Notes under the pieces: model-generated
Seen by the model: only the letters and a program-made list of their open reading frames with translations
Databases searched by the model: none
Told to the model about the DNA's origin: nothing
Made by a program: the position numbers and the translations under genes
Shown: positions 1 to 6,753 of the stretch, piece by piece
How the letters are laid out: the number at the start of each line of letters is the position of its first letter
Position numbering within the stretch: the first letter of the stretch is position 1
From: Actinomycetota bacterium
GTDB lineage: Bacteria; Actinomycetota; Actinomycetes; Nanopelagicales; Nanopelagicaceae
Assembly: GCA_009700155.1 (NCBI GenBank)
Contig: WLMP01000027.1
Location: 1-10,147, forward strand
Reading direction: 5' to 3'
DNA: 10,147 bases

Positions 1-1428
1 AGCTGGATCTAAGTTATTTGTTGGCTCATCTAATAGCAATACATTTGCCGCACTAACTACCAGTAGGGCTAGAGCTAATCTAGTTCTTTCACCACCACTT
101 AGTACTTTAACCTGCTTATGAACATCATCACCGGTGAATAAAAATGAACCTAGAACATTTCTTGCTTCAGGCTCTCTTATATCTTTAGTTGCACTTAACA
201 TATTCTCTAAAACTGTTCGCTCATAATCTAAGGTCTCATGCTCTTGAGCGTAGTAACCTATTTTTAAACCGTGACCAGCCTCTACATGACCAGTATCTGG
301 CTCTAAGTCACCGGCTAGAATTCTAAGTAAAGTTGTTTTGCCAGCACCATTTAAGCCAAGGATTACTACACGAGATCCCTTATCAATTGCTAACTCCACA
401 TCTGTAAAGATTTCAAGTGAGCCATAGGATTTAGATAATTCACTTGCGGTAATTGGGGTTTTTCCGCAAGGAGCAGGTGTTGGAAATCTAAGTTTTGCTA
501 CTCGATCAACTTTTCTTACCTCTTCTAAACCACTTCTTAATTTTTCAGCTCGTCTTAGCATGCCTTGGGCAACACTTGCCTTACTTGCTTTTGCTCGCAT
601 CTTTTCACCCTGCTTTTGCAAAATTTCAGCCTTCTTTTCAGCATTTGCTCGCTCACGTTTTCTTCGATGCTCATCTGCCTCGCGCTGTAATAAGTAATTT
701 TTCCAAGTCATGTTGTATACATCTATTACGTTTCGGTTAGCATCTAGATAGAAAACCTTATTAACAACAGTTTCAATCAAGTTAACATCGTGGCTAATAA
801 TTACTAATCCGCCTGGGTACTTGAGCAAAAACTCTCTTAACCAAACAATCGAGTCTGCATCTAAGTGGTTAGTTGGCTCATCCAGAATTAAGGTTTCAGC
901 TCCGGAGAACAAAATTCTGGCTAATTCAATTCTTCTGCGCTGACCGCCAGATAAGGCACTTAACTCTTGATCAAATAGATTATTTGGAACTCCTAATGAG
1001 GAGGCAATTGCTTCAGCTTCAGCTGCTGCGGCATATCCACCAGCAGCAGAAAACTCATGCTCTACTCGGGTGTATCGCTCCATTGCTTTTTCTAACTCTT
1101 TACCTTGCGAAGTTGCCATCTCTTCTTCTACAGCGCGCATTCTTTTTGCAATTAAATCTAACTCGCGTACTGAAAGGATACGATCAATTACTGTTCCTTG
1201 ATCCTCACCAGTTCTAGGATCTTGCGGCAGATATCCAATTTTTCCGCTTCGATTAACTGCGCCACCTGCTGGCATATTTTCACCAGCTAAAACTTTTGCC
1301 AAAGTTGATTTGCCAGCACCATTTCTACCTACAAAACCAATTCGATCACCGTGATTGATTCTGACCGAGACATCTTTTACCAGTAATCTGGCAGCAGCAC
1401 GAAGCTCTAGGGCGTTAGTTGAGATCAA
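1..1428 (-). CDS. ABC-F family ATPase, partial (C-terminal end outside window)
   Basis: I translated 476 codons by hand; the frame stays open to base 1, so the end of the protein is missing. Two ABC cassettes in one chain and no membrane segments mark an ABC-F protein, a soluble family that acts on ribosomes. Cassette 1 has Walker A GRNGAGKS (residues 34-41), signature LSGGQ (159-163), Walker B LILDEP (179-184) and H-loop His213. A highly charged linker follows (about 240-315). Cassette 2 has Walker A GLNGAGKT (358-365), signature LSGGE (443-447) and Walker B LLLDEP (465-470). The start is TTG at 1428: an in-frame stop, which is the upstream gene's own TAA, lies two codons before it, and the next residues read directly into cassette 1. 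No Shine-Dalgarno is visible, so translation is probably coupled to the topoisomerase gene 6 nt upstream. Whether it is EttA-like or a resistance-type ABC-F cannot be told. Confidence 0.93.
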   Translation of the reverse strand, partial: MISTNALELRAAARLLVKDVSVRINHGDRIGFVGRNGAGKSTLAKVLAGENMPAGGAVNRSGKIGYLPQDPRTGEDQGTVIDRILSVRELDLIAKRMRAVEEEMATSQGKELEKAMERYTRVEHEFSAAGGYAAAAEAEAIASSLGVPNNLFDQELSALSGGQRRRIELARILFSGAETLILDEPTNHLDADSIVWLREFLLKYPGGLVIISHDVNLIETVVNKVFYLDANRNVIDVYNMTWKNYLLQREADEHRRKRERANAEKKAEILQKQGEKMRAKASKASVAQGMLRRAEKLRSGLEEVRKVDRVAKLRFPTPAPCGKTPITASELSKSYGSLEIFTDVELAIDKGSRVVILGLNGAGKTTLLRILAGDLEPDTGHVEAGHGLKIGYYAQEHETLDYERTVLENMLSATKDIREPEARNVLGSFLFTGDDVHKQVKVLSGGERTRLALALLVVSAANVLLLDEPTNNLDPA

Positions 1429-1444
1429 TGTTGCTTAAGCAACA
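1429..1444. repeat. Perfect 16-bp palindrome at the topoisomerase / ABC-F junction
   Basis: TGTTGCTTAAGCAACA reads the same on both strands. It contains the last codons and the TAA of the topoisomerase gene and ends exactly one base before the TTG start of the ABC-F gene. In the minus-strand mRNA it can form a 6-bp stem with a UUAA loop right against the ABC-F start codon. It could be a protein-binding site, a coupling or attenuating hairpin, or chance. Confidence 0.6.
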
Positions 1445-2934
1445 AGGCGAGTGCGACGCGGTGAGGCATACTTCTTTTCAATATCTGTTAGCTCCTCGGA
1501 CACTTTAGCTTTGATGCTTTCCTCAGTTTTCAGGATTGCAGTTAAGGTGGCGATTGTAGCCTTTAATTCTTTGGCCTCATTCTCAAGTTCAATTTTGCTC
1601 ATTTTGGTTAATCTGCGAAGTGGCATATCCAAAATGTAGGTTGCCTGCTCATCACTTAATTTAAATGTCTTAATCAACCCGGCTTTGGCCACATTGGCAT
1701 CTTCACTAGATCTGATCAGCTTGATTACCTTATCGATATCAACGATCGCTTTTAATAATCCATCAACAAGATTTAATCGACTCTGTGCCTTAGCTTTTCT
1801 AAATATTGATCTACGCTTTACTACCTCAATGCGATGATCGATAAAGACCTGCAATAAATCCTTTAGGCCAAGGGTTAAAGGTTTTCCTTCAACTAGTGCC
1901 ACTGCATTTATTGAAAAGGCATCCTCCATCGGAGTTAATCGATATAGATGTTCCAAAACTTCAGCCGGCTCATAACCATTTTTAATCTCAACTACTACCT
2001 TGGTACCAGATTGACCATCAGATAAATCCACAATATCTGAAATACCTTGAATCTTTTTAGCTTTTACTAGGTCAGCTATTTTTTCAACAATTTTTTCAGG
2101 CCCAATGTTGTATGGCAGTTCAGTAATAACTATGCCTTGTTTTCTCGCGGTAATTTTCTCAATCACGGTAGTTGCTCTAACTTTAAAAGAACCGCGCCCA
2201 TTTGCATAAGCATCTGCAATGCCTTCAGTTGCAACTAAGTGACCACCAGTTGGGAAATCAGGTCCTGGCACAATTTTCATTAATTGCTTTAAAGTTGCTT
2301 TTGGATTTTCCATTAAGTGCTTGGCGGCTGCAATTACTTCACCTAAATTATGTGGTGCCATATTTGTAGCCATACCTACTGCAATTCCAGTTGCACCATT
2401 TACTAATAAATTAGGAAATGCAGCTGGTAGCACTTGTGGCTCTAAAATCTGGCCATCGTAATTAGCTCCAAAATTAACTGTATCTTCATCTGATTCATCC
2501 ACCATCATCATTGCACTTGGTGCTAGACGTGATTCGGTATAACGCATTGCTGCTGGTCCAGAATCTAGAGAACCAAAATTTCCATGTCCATCTATTAATG
2601 GCAATCGCATAGAAAAACTTTGTGCCATGCGAACCATTGCATCATAAATTGCACCATCACCATGTGGGTGAAGCTTTCCCATAACATCGCCAACAACTCT
2701 TGCGCACTTAACATGTCCTTTATCTGGACGTAATCCCATTTCATTCATCTGATGCAGTATTCGGCGCTGCACAGGCTTTAAACCATCTCTAGCATCTGGT
2801 AAAGCTCGTGAGTAAATAACTGAGTATGCATACTCCAGAAAAGATTCTGACATCTCAGATGCAACATCAATATCAATAATTCGGCCTGGATTCTCGCCTG
2901 CTTTAGGAGTTGCCACCTTTGGAGTTTTAGCCAT
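1435..2934 (-). CDS. Type II topoisomerase A subunit (ParC/GyrA-like), lacking the C-terminal domain
   Basis: This is the DNA-cleaving subunit of a type II topoisomerase, which pairs with a GyrB/ParE ATPase not seen here. Residues 40-60 hold the conserved [20 protein letters not shown]. The quinolone-region motif [17 protein letters not shown] spans about 89-105. The catalytic tyrosine is Tyr132 in [11 protein letters not shown]. The tower and coiled-coil gate follow, up to the end at residue 499 (SPRRTRLVA). GyrA and ParC proteins usually have 700-870 residues; here the whole beta-pinwheel domain with its GyrA box is absent. The next gene begins 6 nt later, so no frameshifted remnant is hidden downstream. 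The [14 protein letters not shown] stretch resembles the second, ParC-like actinobacterial paralogue (from memory), so I favour a topoisomerase IV A subunit over gyrase. The ATG at 2934 has no Shine-Dalgarno but lies 7 nt after a TGGCAAGAT promoter-like box. Confidence 0.93.
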   Translation of the reverse strand: MAKTPKVATPKAGENPGRIIDIDVASEMSESFLEYAYSVIYSRALPDARDGLKPVQRRILHQMNEMGLRPDKGHVKCARVVGDVMGKLHPHGDGAIYDAMVRMAQSFSMRLPLIDGHGNFGSLDSGPAAMRYTESRLAPSAMMMVDESDEDTVNFGANYDGQILEPQVLPAAFPNLLVNGATGIAVGMATNMAPHNLGEVIAAAKHLMENPKATLKQLMKIVPGPDFPTGGHLVATEGIADAYANGRGSFKVRATTVIEKITARKQGIVITELPYNIGPEKIVEKIADLVKAKKIQGISDIVDLSDGQSGTKVVVEIKNGYEPAEVLEHLYRLTPMEDAFSINAVALVEGKPLTLGLKDLLQVFIDHRIEVVKRRSIFRKAKAQSRLNLVDGLLKAIVDIDKVIKLIRSSEDANVAKAGLIKTFKLSDEQATYILDMPLRRLTKMSKIELENEAKELKATIATLTAILKTEESIKAKVSEELTDIEKKYASPRRTRLVA

Positions 2935-2941
2935 AAGGCGT

Positions 2942-2950
2942 ATCTTGCCA
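2942..2950 (-). promoter_or_regulatory. Putative extended -10 (TGGCAAGAT) for a leaderless topoisomerase mRNA
   Basis: On the minus strand TG-G-CAAGAT is followed by 7 nt and then the ATG at 2934. With usual -10 to start-site spacing, transcription would begin at or next to the A of the ATG. No Shine-Dalgarno is present, which fits a leaderless transcript. I see no convincing -35. The 12-mer TGGCAAGATACG recurs upstream of rplS. Confidence 0.45.
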
Positions 2951-2997
2951 AGAGAAATCGTAATTACTGGTTACGACAAGCCATAATCTCGATACTT

Positions 2998-3012
2998 TTA
3001 GCAAAATGCTAA
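2998..3012. promoter_or_regulatory. Inverted repeat TTAGCA-AAA-TGCTAA in a divergent promoter region
   Basis: This is a perfect 6-3-6 inverted repeat in the 87-bp gap between two divergent genes. Its right arm overlaps the putative extended -10 (TGCTAATCT, 3007-3015) of the TipAS-like gene. An operator is plausible, but the regulator is unknown. Confidence 0.4.
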
Positions 3013-3015
3013 TCT
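3007..3015 (+). promoter_or_regulatory. Putative extended -10 (TGCTAATCT) for the TipAS-like gene
   Basis: TG-C-TAATCT matches the TGNTANNNT extended -10 pattern and ends 6 nt before the ATG at 3022. The gene has no Shine-Dalgarno, so a leaderless transcript is likely. No -35 is evident. Confidence 0.45.
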
Positions 3016-3021
3016 TTAGGC

Positions 3022-3405
3022 ATGATTGCAAATAATTCATATGCCAAAGAGGCCGAAAGTAGATGGCCAAAAGAGTATGTAGAGAGCAATTTAAAATTGA
3101 AATCAATGAGTAAAGCCGATCAGAAAAAACTCTTTGAGTTGGGTGATGAAAACATAAAGAATGTGGCTGATGCATTTGTAATGCAAAAAGCAGCCTCATC
3201 TAATGAGGTTCAAAGCTTAATTAAGGTCCATTTCAACTGGGTAAGTGTTTTTTGGAAACCAAATAAGGATGCTTATATTGGACTTGGGAAAATGTATGTT
3301 GAAGATTCTAGATTTTCTATAAATTACGATAAGTACGCTCCAGGCTGTGCTGAGTTTATGGCAGAGGCTATGCAAATCTATGCACAGGAGAATCTAACTA
3401 ATTGA
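3022..3405 (+). CDS. Stand-alone TipAS-domain protein (putative antibiotic/ligand-binding)
   Basis: The 127-residue product resembles the C-terminal TipAS domain of TipAL, a small all-helical fold that engulfs thiopeptide antibiotics; related domains bind albicidin. Visible family features in order: YAKEAESRWP near the N-terminus, the helix SKADQKKLFELGDENI (30-45), the VHFNWVSVFW stretch (69-78), and GLGKMYVEDSRFSINYDKYAPG (87-108). The MerR-type DNA-binding half present in TipAL is absent and the gene is complete without it. By hand alignment to TipAL from memory, the thiostrepton-attaching Cys214 falls on Gly87, so covalent capture of that kind is not expected. The gene is divergent from the topoisomerase gene and its stop codon overlaps the start of the hydrolase gene by 4 nt, so the two are probably co-transcribed. 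The ligand is unknown. It could be a drug-sequestering protein or a sensor that has lost its DNA-binding part. Confidence 0.75.
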   Translation: MIANNSYAKEAESRWPKEYVESNLKLKSMSKADQKKLFELGDENIKNVADAFVMQKAASSNEVQSLIKVHFNWVSVFWKPNKDAYIGLGKMYVEDSRFSINYDKYAPGCAEFMAEAMQIYAQENLTN

Positions 3406-4496
3406 GTGAAATTAAATTTGGATTAGCCGATCTTACAAACTCAATCTTTAACTCATTATCGCTGCCAGATACCACCGATACTTTAAGCCTAGGCCAAGGC
3501 GGTATGCGGGAGTGCTTAATTTTAATTGATGGCATGGGTCAAGATGCTCTTGGAAAGTATGCAGATCAATTTTCAGTATTTAGCCATTTAAAATCTTATA
3601 AGAATTTATATACAAATTTTCCATCAACTACTGCAACTAGCTTGTCTACACTTGGTACTGGAGTGCTGCCTGGAATTCATGGCATGCTCGGCTACACCGT
3701 AAGGGTTCCAAGAAGTGATAATCGATTACTAAATGCACTTAAGTGGGATGAGCGGGTTGATCCAGTTATGTGGCAAAAAACCTCAACACTTTTTGAGCGA
3801 GCTGTAAATAATTCAATCTCTGTCACTCATGTAGCGGCCAAAAGATATGAAGGAAGTGGTTTTACTCAGGCAGCATTAAGAGGAGCAAAGTATGTAGGCG
3901 CTAATGGAATTGATGAGATGGTTACTGCAATTGCATCGGCATTAAAGCCACAACCATCCTTTGTTTACACATACCTAAATACTTTAGATTCAGCAGGCCA
4001 CAGCGATGGCGTTGGTTCTGATAAATGGTTAACTGCTTTGCAACAAGTAAATGAATTTATCTCTAAAGTTATTGAATCTGTGCCTAAGTCAACCAGAGTT
4101 TGGGTTACTTCAGATCATGGCATGGTAAATAGCACCGAACAAGTTGTCCTGGGAGAAGATAATAAGTTATTAGAAAATGTAAGTTTAATTGGGGGAGAAC
4201 CAAGAGCAAGGCATATCTATATAACTGCTGGATCAGAGAATGAAACGATTAGTCAGTGGCGAGAGTTTTTTGGTAATAAAGTAAGTATCTTAAGTAAAAC
4301 TGAGGCAATTACTTCTGGGTTGTTTGGTCAGATTGTTAGTGAGGATGCAACTGATCGAATGGGAGATCTAATTGCTATTCCTAATAATGACTTAATTATT
4401 ATTGATCCAGCTAGAGTAAGAGAGGAAAGTTCAATGGCGGGTCACCATGGTGGACTTACAGATATTGAAGTTCAAATACCTTTACTACTTGCTTAA
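3402..4496 (+). CDS. Alkaline phosphatase superfamily hydrolase (nucleotide pyrophosphatase/phosphodiesterase type)
   Basis: The 364-residue protein has the metal-site plan of the type I phosphodiesterase/nucleotide pyrophosphatase family. Asp43 lies in LILIDGMGQDAL. The nucleophile is probably Thr77 in TNFPSTTATS, followed by a conserved HGM (93-95). Asp196 and His200 lie in YLNTLDSAGH, Asp238 and His239 in VTSDHGM, and His348/His349 in GHHGGLT. These would bind two zinc ions and cleave phosphate mono- or diesters; the substrate cannot be read from the sequence. No signal peptide is evident, so it is probably cytoplasmic. The start is TTG at 3402, inside the upstream stop (TTGA overlap), with a good AGGAG at 3386-3390, 11 nt ahead. 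The stop codon is interlocked with the converging sepH stop. From memory a homologue of this type sits near sepH in other actinobacteria. Confidence 0.88.
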   Translation: MSEIKFGLADLTNSIFNSLSLPDTTDTLSLGQGGMRECLILIDGMGQDALGKYADQFSVFSHLKSYKNLYTNFPSTTATSLSTLGTGVLPGIHGMLGYTVRVPRSDNRLLNALKWDERVDPVMWQKTSTLFERAVNNSISVTHVAAKRYEGSGFTQAALRGAKYVGANGIDEMVTAIASALKPQPSFVYTYLNTLDSAGHSDGVGSDKWLTALQQVNEFISKVIESVPKSTRVWVTSDHGMVNSTEQVVLGEDNKLLENVSLIGGEPRARHIYITAGSENETISQWREFFGNKVSILSKTEAITSGLFGQIVSEDATDRMGDLIAIPNNDLIIIDPARVREESSMAGHHGGLTDIEVQIPLLLA

Positions 4497-5287
4497 TCCT
4501 CATCCTTTTTACCAAACATAATGTCATCCCAAGAAGGAATTTTGATTCTTCTTGTCACACCATCTTTTTTAGCCTCTTCATCAACTTCATCAACTACCGA
4601 TAATGGAGTTGGTGAGTAAGGGGCAACCTCTTCTTTAATTGAAACTAATCTTGGCGCATCAGTTTGTGGAACATTTCCATAAGTTTGAACAGGCTGTTTT
4701 AGTTTAGCTTCGCCACCTATCCACCTGGCACCATCATCATGTGCTGATAATGCTCTTCGACCTAAATTAAATAACCAAACTGCCTCACCTTTTGGATCTC
4801 CTGGTGAGCCATCACGTAGTGGGTAGTAAAGAGTTAAATTCCAATTCCCATCAGGTTGACGATAGGTATTCCATTCAACTGAAGCCATATCAACTCCTCT
4901 TGGAGCTAATTGATTTGCAACAGCAGTCTCTAAATATGGTGCATGTGGTTCACGTCGAACTTGGGTTGCAAGTGCTTGTGAAATAATAAATGCTCGCTCT
5001 TGCAGTATTGGACCTGCGTAATTTTCAATCTTCTCAATTGACCAATCGGTAGTTCTAGAGATGGCATCAATGCTTTCACCAGATCGTAATCTGGCCTGCA
5101 CCTCTTTAACAGTAGTAGTCACAACCTCATTAAAATCAGAGACAGCAGAAAGTCTTGGTTGATTAACATTTGCACGGAGTGTGTCACTAATTCGTAAATT
5201 AAATTTATTTCCAGATTGGTCGACCAACTCAAGTTCAGCTCCATCGGAGGATCTGCCCACCAGGCGTAGATCGGTTGGTTCACTCAT
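4493..5287 (-). CDS. sepH: SepH, FtsZ-interacting cell division protein (DUF3071)
   Basis: SepH is an actinobacterial protein that binds FtsZ and promotes filament assembly at the division site. The N-terminal DUF3071 region starts with DLRLVGRSSDGAELELVD (6-23). The FtsZ-binding helix-turn-helix-like segment follows, VQARLRSGESIDAISRTTDWSIEKIENY (about 63-90). After it come the conserved LQERAFIISQALATQVRR and a WNTYRQPDGNW beta stretch. A variable linker (about 190-245) leads to the conserved C-terminal motif IPSWDDIMFG. At 264 residues it is shorter than the Streptomyces protein (roughly 340 residues from memory), mostly through a short linker. The ATG at 5287 has no Shine-Dalgarno; TGGCAATCT lies 6 nt upstream and suggests a leaderless mRNA. 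The gene is divergent from the monophosphatase gene and convergent with the hydrolase gene. Confidence 0.9.
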   Translation of the reverse strand: MSEPTDLRLVGRSSDGAELELVDQSGNKFNLRISDTLRANVNQPRLSAVSDFNEVVTTTVKEVQARLRSGESIDAISRTTDWSIEKIENYAGPILQERAFIISQALATQVRREPHAPYLETAVANQLAPRGVDMASVEWNTYRQPDGNWNLTLYYPLRDGSPGDPKGEAVWLFNLGRRALSAHDDGARWIGGEAKLKQPVQTYGNVPQTDAPRLVSIKEEVAPYSPTPLSVVDEVDEEAKKDGVTRRIKIPSWDDIMFGKKDED

Positions 5288-5293
5288 GAGAGT

Positions 5294-5302
5294 AGATTGC
5301 CA
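5294..5302 (-). promoter_or_regulatory. Putative extended -10 (TGGCAATCT) for sepH
   Basis: TG-G-CAATCT on the minus strand ends 6 nt before the sepH ATG and nearly matches the TGGCAAGAT box upstream of the topoisomerase and rplS genes. Position and lack of a ribosome binding site suggest a leaderless transcript. Confidence 0.4.
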
Positions 5303-5355
5303 TAGTTAATAGGTGAGATAAATATGCCACACACGCAGAAGCATTGGCATTCTCA

Positions 5356-5364
5356 TGATTAGAT
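5356..5364 (+). promoter_or_regulatory. Putative extended -10 (TGATTAGAT) for the inositol monophosphatase gene
   Basis: TG-A-TTAGAT ends 6 nt before the GTG start at 5371. An in-frame TGA at 5356-5358 excludes a more upstream start, and no Shine-Dalgarno is present. No -35 is evident. Confidence 0.35.
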
Positions 5365-5370
5365 AACCCG

Positions 5371-6129
5371 GTGGGCGCAGAATTATTAAAATTGGCTGAA
5401 TCAGTTGCTCGGGCGACCGGTAGCCTGTTAATGAACCGACCTGATTCCTTCACCTTAACTGAGAAAAGTTCAGCAGTTGATTTTGCAACCCAAATGGATA
5501 AACAGGCTGAAGAGATGATTGTGAAACTTCTATTAGCGCAAAGGCCAGATGATGGAATTATTGGTGAAGAGGGTGCTGCTAGGCAAAGTAAGTCCGGAAT
5601 TACATGGGTGATTGATCCAATTGATGGCACTGTTAATTATCTTTATGGCTTACCTGGGTGGAATGTATCAATTGCAGCCAAAGATAAGGAAGGTGTTGTG
5701 GTGGGAGTGGTTTATGCCCCAACCATTAATGCATTATGGAGTGCAGTCAGATCTGAAGGCGCAACATATAACGGAAAGAAAATAAAATGTAATAACCCAG
5801 TTAAGTTAGAGAATGCTTTAATTTCGACTGGTTTTTCTTACAACTTAAATTCAAGAATTGCTCAAGGTGAAGTAGTTTCTAAATTATTACCACAAATTAG
5901 AGACTTAAGAAGAAATGGTGCAGCTGCAGTTGATTTATGTTATGTCGCAATGGGCGCCCTTGATGCTTACTTTGAAGAGTCACTAAAGGAGTGGGACATA
6001 GCCGCAGGTGGATTAATTGCGACAGAGGCGGGTGCAAAAATTTCTGGCCGATCAGGTGGCTTACCCGATGGTGATCTTGTTGTATGCGCGGGAGCTGCCC
6101 TACATGCTGCCCTTCTACCCTTACTTTGA
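5371..6129 (+). CDS. Inositol monophosphatase family protein (SuhB-like)
   Basis: This is a magnesium-dependent sugar or inositol phosphate monophosphatase of 252 residues, normal for the family. All metal-site motifs are present: GEEGAA (65-70), the signature WVIDPIDGTVNY (79-90, Asp82, Asp85, Thr87) and EWDIAAGGLIATEAGA (207-222, Asp209). Family members act on inositol-1-phosphate, histidinol phosphate or similar compounds, and the exact substrate cannot be read here. Its place just before DUF4193, DUF3093 and dut matches suhB (Rv2701c) of M. tuberculosis, which supports orthology with that gene. The GTG at 5371 is the first usable start after an in-frame stop and has no Shine-Dalgarno. Confidence 0.92.
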   Translation: MGAELLKLAESVARATGSLLMNRPDSFTLTEKSSAVDFATQMDKQAEEMIVKLLLAQRPDDGIIGEEGAARQSKSGITWVIDPIDGTVNYLYGLPGWNVSIAAKDKEGVVVGVVYAPTINALWSAVRSEGATYNGKKIKCNNPVKLENALISTGFSYNLNSRIAQGEVVSKLLPQIRDLRRNGAAAVDLCYVAMGALDAYFEESLKEWDIAAGGLIATEAGAKISGRSGGLPDGDLVVCAGAALHAALLPLL

Positions 6130-6157
6130 ACTCAAATTGATCTAACCACCCCTGCTG

Positions 6158-6166
6158 TGGCAAGAT
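6158..6166 (+). promoter_or_regulatory. Putative extended -10 (TGGCAAGAT) of the rplS operon
   Basis: TGGCAAGAT, within the 12-mer TGGCAAGATACG also found before the topoisomerase gene, lies in the 91-bp gap after the monophosphatase gene. A weak -35-like TTGATC is 18 nt upstream of CAAGAT (6137-6142). Transcription would start near 6173 and leave a leader of about 48 nt with a modest AGGA (6211-6214) 6 nt before the rplS ATG. A TTGACA at 6190-6195 is a rival -35, but I see no good -10 after it. Confidence 0.4.
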
Positions 6167-6220
6167 ACGGGTTCATTCAAACTTATTGATTGACATTAAA
6201 TTTAGCGATTAGGACAAAAC

Positions 6221-6751
6221 ATGAACGTGTTAGATGTAGTTGATGCCGCCTCATTACGTAAAGACATTCCATCTTTTCGTTCCGGAGATGAGCTAAAAGT
6301 TCACGTTCGCGTTATCGAAGGTAATAAGAGTCGTATCCAGGTTTTCCAAGGTGTAGTTATTGCACGTTCTGGTTCTGGAATTCGTGAATCATTTACAATC
6401 CGTAAAATTTCTTATGGCGTTGGCGTTGAGCGTACATTCCCAGTACACACTCCAGTAATCGAAAGAATTGAAATTACTCGTCATGGATCAGCTCGCCGTG
6501 CAAAGCTTTACTACCTACGTAAGTTAACTGGTAAGGCAACAAAGATTAAAGAGCGTCGTGGTGCAGATGGCGAAATCATTGTTGAGCCAGAGTATGTACC
6601 GCCAGTTGTTAGCAAAAAAGTTGAAGTACCAGTTGTTGGCGAAGCAGCAGAGCCAGTAGCTCCAGTTGCCGAAGCTGTTGCCGAAGAGGTAGTAGTTGTA
6701 CCTGCAGTAGCAGTTGAAGAGACTGCAACTGATACGGATAAAAAAGAGTAG
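6221..6751 (+). CDS. rplS: 50S ribosomal protein L19 with acidic C-terminal extension
   Basis: L19 sits at the interface of the two ribosomal subunits. Residues 1-113 are a complete standard L19: [19 protein letters not shown] (16-34), the [21 protein letters not shown] stretch (42-62), [12 protein letters not shown] (67-78) and [23 protein letters not shown] (91-113). The usual bacterial protein ends about here. This one runs on for 63 residues (114-176) rich in Ala, Val, Glu and Pro, with about 15 acidic against 4 basic residues, unlike the basic core. The extension is in frame and codon use looks normal, so it is not an obvious frameshift. The start ATG has AGGA 6 nt before it. The gene heads a tight operon (2 nt to khpA), a position usually held by rpsP. 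Confidence 0.97.
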   Translation: MNVLDVVDAASLRKDIPSFRSGDELKVHVRVIEGNKSRIQVFQGVVIARSGSGIRESFTIRKISYGVGVERTFPVHTPVIERIEITRHGSARRAKLYYLRKLTGKATKIKERRGADGEIIVEPEYVPPVVSKKVEVPVVGEAAEPVAPVAEAVAEEVVVVPAVAVEETATDTDKKE

Positions 6752-6753
6752 TA

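Noticed and set aside
495..1217. Two plus-strand open frames of 81 and 114 codons
   Set aside because: Both lie antisense to the well-conserved ABC-F coding frame and encode hydrophobic, leucine-rich, motif-free products.
2927..3199. Minus-strand open frame of 90 codons
   Set aside because: It overlaps the TipAS-like gene, which has clear family motifs, and resembles nothing known.
5324..5350. Inverted ATGCC / GGCAT arms in the sepH-monophosphatase gap
   Set aside because: Five-base arms 17 nt apart are expected by chance in AT-rich DNA, and they align with no promoter element.
5280..5630. Minus-strand open frame of 116 codons upstream of sepH
   Set aside because: It is antisense to the monophosphatase N-terminal region, including its conserved motifs, and the sepH promoter-like box lies within it.
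6130..6220. A possible L19 autoregulatory leader or riboswitch before rplS
   Set aside because: The leader is short (about 48 nt) and I see no stable stem; only a promoter-like box can be supported.
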